A stretch of 64,000 bases of DNA from Actinoallomurus purpureus (GTDB taxonomy: Bacteria > Actinomycetota > Actinomycetes > Streptosporangiales > Streptosporangiaceae), in the NCBI RefSeq assembly GCF_024055795.1, contig NZ_JAMXMY010000008.1, positions 1-64,000 of the forward strand, in the 5' to 3' direction. This document shows, piece by piece, positions 23,142 to 30,694 of this stretch (within the stretch, counting starts at the first letter, position 1; the number at the start of each line of letters is the position of its first letter). The translations under genes were made by a program, and so were the position numbers. Below the pieces are notes generated by a model, which had not been told where the DNA came from, ran no database searches, and saw only the letters and a program-made list of their open reading frames with translations.

Positions 23142-24239
23142 GGCGTCGACGCGCTCGTCGGTGGCGGTCAGTGCGACGCGCACGTGGCGGGCGCCCGCCT
23201 CGCCGTAGAACTCGCCGGGCGCGACGAGGACGCCCAGCTCCGCCAGAGCCTTCACGGTGTCCCAGCAGGGCTCGTCACGGGTCGCCCAGAGGTACAGGCC
23301 GGCCTCGGAGTGGTCGATGCGGAAGCCGTACGCCGCGAGGGCCTCGCGGAGGGCGGAGCGTCTGCGGGAGTAGCGCTCGCGCTGCTCCTCGACGTGCGCG
23401 TCGTCACCGTAGGCGGCCGTCATGGCGGCCTGCACCGGCGCAGGAACGATCATCCCCGCGTGCTTGCGGACCTCGAGGAGCGCGGCGACCAGGGTCGGGT
23501 CCCCGGTGATGAACCCGGCGCGATACCCGGCCAGGTTGGAACGCTTGGACAGCGAGTGCAGGGCGAGCAGGCCGCTGTGGTCTCCGTCGCACACGTCGGG
23601 GCGCAGGACCGACACCGGCTCGGCGTCCCAGCCGAGCTCGACGTAGCACTCGTCGCTGATGACGATGGTGCCACGCGTCCGCGCCCAGGCGACGACCTTG
23701 CGCAGGTGCTCGGCCGGCAGCACCTTGCCGGTGGGGTTGGACGGCGAGTTGATCCAGACGATCTTCGGCGTCGCTTTTCCACCCCCGTGGCTGCGCCCCG
23801 CCACCCCCCAGGGGCCCAGCGAGAACAGGCCGTCGACGGCCCGGGGCGTCGCGCCGGCCAGCCGCGCGCCGACGTCATAGGTCGGGTAGGCCAGTTCGGG
23901 GAAGACGACGGTGTCGTCCGGTCCCGTGCCCAGCAGCGTGGGCAACCAGGCGACGGCCTCCTTGGTGCCGATGACCGGCAGGACCGCGGCCGGGTCGGCT
24001 GCGACGCCGAGCCTGCGGGTGAGCCAGCCCGCCACGGCGTCGCGCAGCGCGGGGGTGCCGTACGTCGCGGGATAGCCGGGCGCGTCGGCGGCGTCGATCA
24101 GTGCCCGCCGGACTACCTCGGGCGTCGGGTCGACCGGCGTGCCGACCGACAGGTCGACGATGCCGCCGGCATGCTGCCGCGCCTGCTCCTTGTACGGGGC
24201 GAGCAGGTCCCAGGGAAAGTCCGGCAGCGTCTTGATCAT
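23118..24239 (-). CDS. dapC: N-succinyldiaminopimelate aminotransferase
   Basis: A 373-residue fold-type I PLP aminotransferase acting on N-succinyl-L-2-amino-6-oxopimelate in lysine synthesis. The start MIKTLPDFPWDLLAPYK at 24239 has GGGGGA 5 bases upstream. Motifs are DLSVGTPVDPTPE, YPATYGTPALRDAV, VFPELAYPTYDVG, INSPSNPTGKVLP, SDECYVELGW and the PLP-lysine region HSLSKRSNLAGYRAGF. Position directly after fdxA on the same strand is the standard actinobacterial arrangement (Rv1177-Rv1178 in M. tuberculosis). A strong hairpin lies between the two genes. Confidence 0.95.
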   Translation of the reverse strand: MIKTLPDFPWDLLAPYKEQARQHAGGIVDLSVGTPVDPTPEVVRRALIDAADAPGYPATYGTPALRDAVAGWLTRRLGVAADPAAVLPVIGTKEAVAWLPTLLGTGPDDTVVFPELAYPTYDVGARLAGATPRAVDGLFSLGPWGVAGRSHGGGKATPKIVWINSPSNPTGKVLPAEHLRKVVAWARTRGTIVISDECYVELGWDAEPVSVLRPDVCDGDHSGLLALHSLSKRSNLAGYRAGFITGDPTLVAALLEVRKHAGMIVPAPVQAAMTAAYGDDAHVEEQRERYSRRRSALREALAAYGFRIDHSEAGLYLWATRDEPCWDTVKALAELGVLVAPGEFYGEAGARHVRVALTATDERVDAAVARLTA

Positions 24240-24255
24240 CTGTCCCCCAACGTTC

Positions 24256-24290
24256 GCGCGCCGCCTGCCGTTGACCGGCAGACGGCGCGC
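24256..24290 (-). terminator. Hairpin between fdxA and dapC, possible attenuator
   Basis: 24256-24270 pairs with 24276-24290 through 15 positions with one mismatch around the loop TTGAC. It lies 50 bases after the fdxA stop and 17 bases before the dapC start, so it could stop or reduce read-through from fdxA into dapC. Confidence 0.6.
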
Positions 24291-24339
24291 CTCAGCCTGT
24301 GCTGGACTCACGCGTCCGGGTACACCGGGCGCGGTGGGC

Positions 24340-24666
24340 TCAGGCGTCCTCAGCCTGCGGCGGCAGCGCCGCCACGATCGGGTGGTCCTTGTCGATCTTG
24401 CCGACCTTGGACGCACCACCCGGCGAACCCAGATCGTCGAAGAATTCCACGTTGGCCTTGTAGAAGTCCTTCCACTGATCCGGCGTGTCGTCTTCGTAGA
24501 AGATCGCCTCAACCGGGCACACCGGCTCGCACGCGCCGCAGTCGACGCACTCGTCCGGGTGAATGTAGAGCATGCGCTTGCCCTCGTAGATGCAGTCGAC
24601 GGGGCATTCCTCGATGCATGCCTTGTCGAGCACGTCCACGCAGGGCTGCGCGATGACGTAGGTCAC
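24340..24666 (-). CDS. fdxA: 7Fe ferredoxin
   Basis: A 108-residue soluble electron carrier with one [3Fe-4S] and one [4Fe-4S] cluster. The cysteine pattern is canonical for FdxA: Cys9, Cys17 and Cys50 for the 3Fe cluster, and Cys21, Cys40, Cys43 and Cys46 for the 4Fe cluster, with an extra Cys25 as in Azotobacter FdI. The C-terminal region (DQWKDFYKANVEFFDDLG) is the usual helical extension. It starts at a GTG with an AGGAG-like site. It donates electrons to unidentified partners; the conserved link to dapC is positional, not functional as far as is known. Confidence 0.95.
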   Translation of the reverse strand: MTYVIAQPCVDVLDKACIEECPVDCIYEGKRMLYIHPDECVDCGACEPVCPVEAIFYEDDTPDQWKDFYKANVEFFDDLGSPGGASKVGKIDKDHPIVAALPPQAEDA

Positions 24667-24685
24667 GTCCTACTCCTCAACGTCT

Positions 24686-25015
24686 GTGGCCATCGCCACG
24701 CTCGCAGCGGTGTCATTGCCTAGTATTGCCGCTGTCAGTCCACGCTTTCACCATGGGGGGCGTCACATCGCACCGCGTTTCTCCGCCCGGTATGTCATCG
24801 CGATAGCTCCCTCCGACATCGGACGTCGCGTGTCGATACGACGCCGTCTTCCCAGCGGAGGGTACAGCGACGTGGTCGGTGAGCTACAGGGCTGGGCTGA
24901 CGGCCGGCTTACCGTGCGCCGCCGCGACGGCTCCGTGGCCGAGGTGGCCGAGGCGGAGCTGGTGGCGGGCAAGGTCGTCCCGCCGCCGCCCCCACGCCGG
25001 CCCGCCCGATCCTGA
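24686..25015 (+). pseudogene. Remnant of a GNAT acetyltransferase (N-terminal domain only)
   Basis: About 80 coding-like residues, APSDIGRRVSIRRRLPSGGY, then SDVVGELQGWADGRLTVRRR and a stop after VVPPPPPRRPARS. From memory, this small SH3-like domain is the N-terminal part of a GNAT acetyltransferase that many actinobacteria encode divergently from fdxA; the acetyl-CoA-binding domain is missing. No good start codon with a ribosome site exists: the GTG at 24686 is the first in frame, and the segment before SARYVIAIAP does not look conserved. The stop codon lies in the first of five tandem repeats. Either a truncated gene or a small stand-alone protein. Confidence 0.45.
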
Positions 25016-25255
25016 CCCGCGGTCAGTAGCCTCCGACCGTTCAGTGCCACGCCGGCCCGCCCGATCCTGACCCCGCCGTCGGTAACCTCCAGCGGTTCAG
25101 CACCATGCCGGGCCGCCCGGTCCTGACCCGACGCTCAGCGGCCTCCGCGTTCCGCTCCCACCGGGCCGCCCGATCCTGACCCCCCGAGGTCAACCTCCCG
25201 CCGGGCCGCACGGCCCTGACCCCCGCCGCCCGCGACCTCCGGCCGTTCAGGCACC
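24994..25255. repeat. Five degenerate tandem repeats of 40-58 bp
   Basis: Units start at 24994, 25049, 25105, 25163 and 25203, each opening with (A/T)(C/T)GCCGG(C/G)CCGCCCGATCCTGACC or a shortened form and most ending in a GTTCAG.(A/G)CC-like tail. The first unit contains the stop of the GNAT remnant, so its tail has been copied downstream. Unit 1 holds the perfect hairpin CTGACC-CGC-GGTCAG (25011-25025); unit 4 keeps TGACC/GGTCA. The array fills the gap to the crotonase gene. Confidence 0.7.
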
Positions 25256-25272
25256 GTCGCGTCGCGCGGTCG

Positions 25273-26142
25273 TCAGGGCGTGGGCCAGTCCGGGACCTCC
25301 GTGGGCAGGTCCCGGCTGACCTTCATGGGGAATTCGGCCGGACGCTTCTCCAGGAACGACGTCACGCCCTCGGCGGCGTCCGGAGCGGAACCGAGCGCGT
25401 ACATCAGGTGGGAGTCGGCCCGGTGCGCGTCCCACGGCGAGGGCGCGCCCAGGCCCGACCACATCAGCCGCCGCACGGCCGCGACGGCCACCGCCGAGGT
25501 GTTCGCGGCGATCTCCCCCGCGAGCGCGTAGGCCTCGTCCAGGAGCTCGTCCGCCGGGTGGACATGGGACACCAGGCGCCCGCGCAGCGCCTCGCCGGCA
25601 TCGAAGATCCGGCCCGTCGCCGCCCACTCCATGGCCTGGGCAATGCCGACGAGGCGTGGCAGGAACCAGCTCGACGCGGCCTCGGTGACGATGCCACGCC
25701 GGGTGAACACGAAGCCGAACCTCGCGCTGTCGGCGGCGAGCCGGACGTCCATCGGGAGGGTCATCGTGACGCCCACGCCGACCGCCGGGCCGTTGATCGC
25801 CCCGATGACCGGCTTGAGGGACCGGGCGATCCGCAGTGCGACGGTGCCGCCGCCGTCGCGGGGAGTCCCGTCCTCGAAGGTGTCCTCGCCGCCGAACATG
25901 TCCCTCGCGGCCTTGTAGTCGAACGTCGAGCCGCCGCGCTCCAGGTCGGCCCCCGCGCAGAACGCCCGTCCTCGACCGGTGACCACGACCACCCGCACGT
26001 CGTCGTCCGCGTCGGCGCGGTCGAAGGCGTCGATCAGCTCGCCGCGCATCACGAGCGTGAAGGCGTTGAGCCGCTCGGGGCGGTCCAGCGTGATGGTGGC
26101 GATCCCGTCTGCGACGGTGTAGTCGATCTCGGTGTACGTCAC
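25273..26142 (-). CDS. Enoyl-CoA hydratase/isomerase (crotonase) family protein
   Basis: A 289-residue crotonase-fold enzyme from the GTG at 26142. Family motifs are ITLDRPERLNAFT, RAFCAGADLERGG (first oxyanion-hole segment) and GAINGPAVGVGVTMTLPMDV (second). The segment GFVFTRRGIVTEAASSWFLPR keeps one candidate acid (the Glu in VTEAASSW) but lacks the first Glu of classical hydratases, as in the EchA-type actinobacterial proteins often annotated as hydratase. It acts on an unknown acyl-CoA. It is the only gene of its operon visible here. Confidence 0.88.
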   Translation of the reverse strand: MTYTEIDYTVADGIATITLDRPERLNAFTLVMRGELIDAFDRADADDDVRVVVVTGRGRAFCAGADLERGGSTFDYKAARDMFGGEDTFEDGTPRDGGGTVALRIARSLKPVIGAINGPAVGVGVTMTLPMDVRLAADSARFGFVFTRRGIVTEAASSWFLPRLVGIAQAMEWAATGRIFDAGEALRGRLVSHVHPADELLDEAYALAGEIAANTSAVAVAAVRRLMWSGLGAPSPWDAHRADSHLMYALGSAPDAAEGVTSFLEKRPAEFPMKVSRDLPTEVPDWPTP

Positions 26143-26193
26143 TGCTGCTCCTCGCGCCCGCGGACGGTTACAGAATGGGATTCTAGAGACGCG

Positions 26194-27147
26194 TCACACC
26201 CCGCCTCCGGCGGACCGCGCATGGGCCGAGTCCTCATCGGCGGGGCAGCCGACGAGCGGCGGCAGTGCCGGAGCCAGCACCTCCCGGCTCCAGTCGGCCA
26301 CGGTGCCGGCGTAGCCGTCGGGCGGAGCCACCTGCAGGATCGCGGCCGAGGCCGCCGTCAGCCGCGTGACGACCGGGCTGCCGTCCAGGAAGGGGGTGGC
26401 GCCCCAGAAGGCCCAGAAGTCGTCCGGCTCGATCTTGGGGTGGTCGTCGAGGCTGCGCGTGGGCCGTGCCGGGCGCTCCCTGCACCACCGCCACTGGTCG
26501 GTGAGCAACCGGGACGCGACCGCGCGCAGGAGGTTGAGCGCGGGCAGGTCCTGGGTGCAGGCGACCTTGTCGATCACGAGGTCCGGCAGGCCGAACCGCC
26601 GCAGTCCGAGCAGCGTGATGCGCAGGCAGGCGCAGGCGGTGACGTCACCACCGCCTGCCGTGCCGGGGCGGCGCGCCGCCTCGTCGACCTCGTAGCGCGT
26701 GCCGAACCACTGGTCGCCCATGCGGAACCAGCCGCGCTCGGCGCGCGCCAGCCCGTCGCGCAGGAGGACCTGCCGGGCCTGCGGGTCGATGAGGACGCCG
26801 CCCGTGGCGTCGGCGAGGGCCCGCGCCACGGCGCGTGCGACCTGCTCGCGGTGCGGCTGCTCGACGGTCAGCGCCTGGTGCACGAGCAGGATCTGGTGGG
26901 AGGACTCCCGGATGCGCCGCTGGTCCTCGTCGGAGGCCAGGACGTCGTCGAGGCGCCAGGTCGCCTCGCCTGCGTCGACGGTGAAGACGCCGAGCCGCGG
27001 GGTCTTGAGCGCCTCGATGGCCGGCTTGCGGAAGGGCTCGGGCACCCGCCACGGGACGACCGCGTAGGGGTCGGCCGGTGGCTCGCTGGTCGCGATCACA
27101 TAGTGGGAGGTGACGACCTCGGGTACGGACAGCACGACGGGGGACAT
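26194..27147 (-). CDS. Unknown protein, tandem paralogue A
   Basis: A 317-residue soluble protein with AAGGAGG before the ATG. I recognise no named domain. It shares a pattern with the gene directly upstream (27190-28083): an N-terminal PE.V....VIAT strand region, HQILLVHQALTVEQPHREQV (a strand then helix), RALADATGGVLIDPQARQVL, and LGLRRFGLPDL...LPALNLLRAVASRLL..QW.W. The same pieces occur in the same order in the paralogue, so both come from one duplication. The style (HxIxVxxxA...A..A..VA.A..GGV..D...Q.L) recalls DUF4261-type folds, which is only a hint. The C-terminal WSREVLAPALPPLV resembles the paralogue's end. Confidence 0.6.
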   Translation of the reverse strand: MSPVVLSVPEVVTSHYVIATSEPPADPYAVVPWRVPEPFRKPAIEALKTPRLGVFTVDAGEATWRLDDVLASDEDQRRIRESSHQILLVHQALTVEQPHREQVARAVARALADATGGVLIDPQARQVLLRDGLARAERGWFRMGDQWFGTRYEVDEAARRPGTAGGGDVTACACLRITLLGLRRFGLPDLVIDKVACTQDLPALNLLRAVASRLLTDQWRWCRERPARPTRSLDDHPKIEPDDFWAFWGATPFLDGSPVVTRLTAASAAILQVAPPDGYAGTVADWSREVLAPALPPLVGCPADEDSAHARSAGGGV

Positions 27148-27189
27148 GACCGCCTCCTTGACGTTCGTGACGGATGGGCGCGCCGCGGC

Positions 27190-28083
27190 TCAGGCGGCCG
27201 TGCGACGGGGGGCCTCGGGGACGTAGGGCATGGCCAGGTCGACGATGTCGTTCCACCACAGGGCGGCGGGGGCGTCGAAGCCGGCGGGCGGTCCGGCGAC
27301 GAGGTAGGGCAGGGCGTCGGCCCCCTCGGGCGGGGCGGGACTCAGGCGGACGCGCACGGGCGCACCGGCCACGCCGGCCGGCTCGGCCGCCCAGTAGCGC
27401 CACACGTCGGCGCCCTCCACCCACGTTTCGGGCGGGATGCGGCGCAGCCGCGCGCCGGGATGGCAGGCCAGCCAGGCCCAGTGCTCGTCGATGAGGCCCA
27501 CGGCCAGGCAGCGCAGCAACGTGACGGCCGCGAACAGATTGCCGCCCGGGACGCCGGCGGCCTCCAACTCGGGGAACCCGAAGCGGTGCAGCCCGGCGGT
27601 CACCAGATGCAGCTCGCCCTCGTCCTCGCCGGTGACGAACGTCGCGAGCCAGTCGTCGGCCAGGCAGAACTCCGGGTGCTCGGCGCCGAACCGGAAGGCG
27701 TGCGGCAGCACCTGGTGGGACCACGCGTCGTAGACGACGCCGTCGCAGGCCTCGGCGACGACCCGGGCGATCTCGCGGGCGGCCTGGGCGTGCTCGGGCT
27801 GTGAGACGGGCGGGGCGTGCCCGGTGACGACGATGTGGTGGCGCGCCTTGCCGAGAAGGTGCGCCTCCTCCGGCCGCGCCCAGGCGGCGCCACCGATCAG
27901 GTCGGCGTATCCGGACTCGGCCGCGGGGCGGGCGCGGAACCTCAGGAGCGACGAGCCCAGCAGCTCGGCCGCTAACGGGAGCCGCACCCGGCCGCGTGCG
28001 ACGGCCGCCGGGTCGTCGAGGGGATGAGCGGTGGCCACCACGAAGGGCGCCGCGACGGACTCGGGAACGGTCAGGTCGATCAT
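27190..28083 (-). CDS. Unknown protein, tandem paralogue B
   Basis: A 297-residue soluble protein with GGAGGC before the ATG at 28083. Regions shared with the downstream neighbour include PESVAAPFVVATAHPLDDP, HHIVVTGHAPPVSQPEHAQ, REIARVVAEACDGVVYD, WSHQVLPHAFRFG, LHRFGFPELEAAGVPGGN and LLRCLAVGLIDEHWAWLA. Identity between the two is low but the layout is colinear. No catalytic motif, signal or membrane helix is visible; the HHIVV and DEHW histidines could be metal ligands. The pair sits 42 bases apart in one operon, divergent from a methyltransferase gene. Confidence 0.6.
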   Translation of the reverse strand: MIDLTVPESVAAPFVVATAHPLDDPAAVARGRVRLPLAAELLGSSLLRFRARPAAESGYADLIGGAAWARPEEAHLLGKARHHIVVTGHAPPVSQPEHAQAAREIARVVAEACDGVVYDAWSHQVLPHAFRFGAEHPEFCLADDWLATFVTGEDEGELHLVTAGLHRFGFPELEAAGVPGGNLFAAVTLLRCLAVGLIDEHWAWLACHPGARLRRIPPETWVEGADVWRYWAAEPAGVAGAPVRVRLSPAPPEGADALPYLVAGPPAGFDAPAALWWNDIVDLAMPYVPEAPRRTAA

Positions 28084-28250
28084 CGAATGCCTCCGGGAAT
28101 CGCTCTCCCGGCAAGCCTCGCCCGCCGTGCTCTCCCGGCGTAAGCCCCGTACACAGGTCTGTGGATAACCGCCGCCGGCGACGGCCGGCCCGTGACACGC
28201 ACGTGACGCGAGTCACTACTAACGATCCAGGATTCGAGACGTTACGGCAC

Positions 28251-29267
28251 ATGAGAGTTTTGTCCTATATGTTTCGGCTCATGCAATGGGCCGTGGCGAC
28301 GTACGACACCGCGTTCGGGTACGTCTCCGCGCACGGGGCGCCGCTGCTCGACCTGCTCGATCCTCAGCCCGACGAGCGCGTCATCGACCTGGGCTGCGGA
28401 ACGGGCGTGATGACCATCGAGATCGCCGCGCGGGGCGCGGAGGTCCTCGGACTCGACGGATCGCTCGAGATGGTCAACGCGGCGCGATCGGAGCACCCTC
28501 ACCTGTCCTTCGCCGTCGGCGACGCGCACACCTTCACGACCAGTGAGCGGTACGACGCCGTCTTCTCCAACTCGGCGTTGCACTGGATGGCCCGTGACCC
28601 CTCCGCGGTCATCTCACGGGTGCACGCCGCGCTGCGCCCGGGCGGGCGGTTCGTCGCGGAGATGGGCGGGGCGGGCAACTGCGCGGAGCTGATCGCGGCC
28701 GTGCAGACGGCATGGCGCGTCTTCGGGCTGCCCGAGCCGGAGCTGCCCTGGTACTTCCCCACCCCCGCCGAGTACGCCACCCGGCTGGAGGAGGCCGGCT
28801 TCGTCGTGCGGCTCATGGAGTACTTCGACCGGCCGACGCGCCTCGCCGACGGCCCGGACGGCGCCGCCGACTGGGTCCGGCTCTTCGCGCCGGAGCTGAT
28901 CGCCGAGGTTCCCCCGGAGATCGCCGGTCCGCTCCTCGACCGGGTGAACGAGCTGGCCGCGCCCGCGCTCCGCCGTGAGTCCGGCTGGATGGCCGACTAC
29001 GTACGCCTCCGGTTCGCGGCCGTGCGCAAGCCGGGCGGTGACGAGCTCGTCCAGCCGCCCGCCCCGCATGCGCCTCCCACCCCGAACGTGCCTCCGGCCC
29101 CGCACGCACCGCCCCCTCCGCACGTGCCTCCGGCCCCGCACGCACCGCCCCCTCCGCACGTGCCTCCGGCCCCGCACGCACCGCCCCCTCCGCACGTGCC
29201 TCCGGCCCCGGACTCGCCGCAAGTGCACCATCACGCGCCGCACGTGCCCTCGGATCTGCAGGCCTGA
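28251..29267 (+). CDS. SAM-dependent methyltransferase with Pro/His repeat tail
   Basis: A class I methyltransferase of about 338 residues. The SAM site is ERVIDLGCGTGVMTIEIA, then EVLGLDGSLEMV and FAVGDAHTFTTSERYDAVFS, matching the trans-aconitate/UbiE-like type that continues LHWMARDPSAVI. The start is uncertain: ATGs at 28251, 28269 and 28281 are all possible, and the domain could begin at MQWAVATYDTAFG. The last 70 residues are a Pro/His/Ala tail made of three and a half copies of the 12-residue unit VPPAPHAPPPPH, encoded by perfect 36-bp repeats, and ending VHHHAPHVPSDLQA. Such a tail is not part of the family and may bind metal or partners. The substrate is unknown. Confidence 0.8.
   Translation: MRVLSYMFRLMQWAVATYDTAFGYVSAHGAPLLDLLDPQPDERVIDLGCGTGVMTIEIAARGAEVLGLDGSLEMVNAARSEHPHLSFAVGDAHTFTTSERYDAVFSNSALHWMARDPSAVISRVHAALRPGGRFVAEMGGAGNCAELIAAVQTAWRVFGLPEPELPWYFPTPAEYATRLEEAGFVVRLMEYFDRPTRLADGPDGAADWVRLFAPELIAEVPPEIAGPLLDRVNELAAPALRRESGWMADYVRLRFAAVRKPGGDELVQPPAPHAPPTPNVPPAPHAPPPPHVPPAPHAPPPPHVPPAPHAPPPPHVPPAPDSPQVHHHAPHVPSDLQA
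29088..29213 (+). repeat. 36-bp in-frame tandem repeat in methyltransferase gene
   Basis: Three identical 36-bp units at 29088-29123, 29124-29159 and 29160-29195, then a half unit to 29213. Each encodes 12 residues rich in Pro and His. Perfect identity at DNA level implies recent slippage or gene conversion. It is not a CRISPR array: there are no spacers and the frame is open. Confidence 0.9.
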
Positions 29268-29370
29268 ACGTCCCGCCCGCTCGCCCGTCCGGAGCTCTCC
29301 GGCCGCTCCTCCGGCCCATCCCCTCCGTGGAGAGCGGTCGGCTCGCCACGGTATGGGTAGGGTCGTTCGC

Positions 29371-29991
29371 ATGCTGCGCCTGTACGACCCGGGAACCGCG
29401 CGCCTCGCGGAAGTTCTGCCGGTCCGCCCCGGAGTCATCCGGGTGGCCTGCGCCGAGGAGCTGCGGGCCCAGGTGGTCGGCGACCTGATCCGCCGTCTCG
29501 CCGGACGCCACCGGCTACGCGCGCTGGGGATCTGGAACCCCGTGCCCGAAGCGGCGGACCTGGGCGTACGCCCCGCCGAGATGTCCTCGGGAACGGCCGA
29601 CGTGCACGTCGGGGAGACCGTCGGCCGCTGGTCCCCGGTGCCCTGGGACGGCCTCGACCCGCTCGCCGTGCGCCTGGCGCTCCTGGAGACCCACTACCGG
29701 GCGGACCTCTCCCATACCCGGGCGGACCTGACCTCGGCGGACGCCTCGCTCACCGCGTGGCGGCGTCGCGTGGCCGGCTGGGCCGAGTCCCCGGGGCGGC
29801 CCTCCGACCGCTCCTACGTGGCGGAGGCGGTCGCCCACCTGGACTCGGACCTGGACACCCCGGCGGCGCTGTCGTCGCTGTCCCGGCTCGCCGAGGACGA
29901 CTCGGTCCCGCCCGGAGCGAAGTTCGAGACGGCGATCGAGCTCGACATGGTTCTCGGCCTCGATCTCGTCCGACTGGTCGGTCGTCTCTAA
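29371..29991 (+). CDS. CysRS/MshC-like protein lacking catalytic motifs
   Basis: A 206-residue protein whose ends resemble cysteinyl-tRNA synthetase or MshC. LRLYDPGTARLAEVLPVRPG fits the CysRS N-terminus (LxIYNTxTRxxExxxP...G). ALLETHYRADLSHTRADLTS fits the HYRSxLxYSxExLxxA segment after KMSKS. VAHLDSDLDTPAALSSLSRL fits the DDDFNTPxAxxxLxxL helix. The HIGH and KMSKS signatures and the zinc cysteines are absent, and the length is less than half of normal. It therefore cannot charge tRNA or make mycothiol in the known way. The start at 29371 is an ATG without a strong ribosome site. Confidence 0.62.
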   Translation: MLRLYDPGTARLAEVLPVRPGVIRVACAEELRAQVVGDLIRRLAGRHRLRALGIWNPVPEAADLGVRPAEMSSGTADVHVGETVGRWSPVPWDGLDPLAVRLALLETHYRADLSHTRADLTSADASLTAWRRRVAGWAESPGRPSDRSYVAEAVAHLDSDLDTPAALSSLSRLAEDDSVPPGAKFETAIELDMVLGLDLVRLVGRL

Positions 29992-30100
29992 TCGGCGATA
30001 AGGCCGCGGCCGATTCACCGGTTCTTGGGAACCTCTTTTCTTGCCTCTACCGTCTCAGTAAGCTCATGAGGTAATTTGCCCCGATGCCCGGGAATTGACG

Positions 30101-30694
30101 ATGCGATTCCGCATGTGCGTCGGCCCACTGATCCTGGTGGGCCTGCTCACAGCCTGTGGAGGCCGTGCGGCCGGCGGCTTTCACCCCAGCGGGCAGGTTC
30201 AGGGGGACGACACGCCCACGACGTCCTCATCCCCCGATACGGAACCGCGGTCCGACGGCACGGCGGGTGCCACTGGTGTTCCGGTGAGCGGCGGTCCGGT
30301 CCCCCGGTCGCCGAGCTCCGCCCTCGCCGCCTACCGCGAGTATCAGCGGATGTACGAGCAGGCGTACGAGAGCAATGACACCAGCCGGCTCGACACGGTC
30401 GCCATGGACCCCCTCTTGTCGATCATCGACAAGGACGTGGAAAAGATCCAGCATCAGGGCGTCTTCTGGCGATTCCACAATGTCCTGAATCCCCGCGTTC
30501 AGGGCCGTACCAACGATGATTCGGTCGTCGTGATCCTCGACTGCGTTCGGACCCTCGGGGCGTACCGCTTCTCCGCCAGGACCGGAAAGCGGCTCGGCTC
30601 CTGGCGCGACGGCAGCCACCTGTACCAGGCGGTCATGCGCTACAGCGACGGCACCTACAAGATCTCCGATGCGACGGAGGGCAGAAAATGCTGA
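30101..30694 (+). CDS. Lipoprotein, unknown
   Basis: A 197-residue exported protein. The signal sequence MRFRMCVGPLILVGLLTACGG ends in a lipobox, so it is anchored to the outer face of the membrane through Cys19. A Ser/Thr/Pro/Gly linker of about 50 residues is followed by a folded part (PSSALAAYREYQRMYEQAYE and RLDTVAMDPLLSIIDKDVEK, then strands IQHQGVFWRFHNVLNPRVQG and VVVILDCVRTLGAY) that looks like an NTF2/SnoaL-like fold. This type often precedes secreted partners in Streptomyces relatives. Its stop overlaps the start of the poly-Gly protein gene by 7 bases, so the two are coupled. Confidence 0.72.
   Translation: MRFRMCVGPLILVGLLTACGGRAAGGFHPSGQVQGDDTPTTSSSPDTEPRSDGTAGATGVPVSGGPVPRSPSSALAAYREYQRMYEQAYESNDTSRLDTVAMDPLLSIIDKDVEKIQHQGVFWRFHNVLNPRVQGRTNDDSVVVILDCVRTLGAYRFSARTGKRLGSWRDGSHLYQAVMRYSDGTYKISDATEGRKC

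Noticed and set aside
29088-29213. Possible CRISPR array
   Set aside because: Repeats are directly adjacent without spacers and lie in frame inside the methyltransferase gene.
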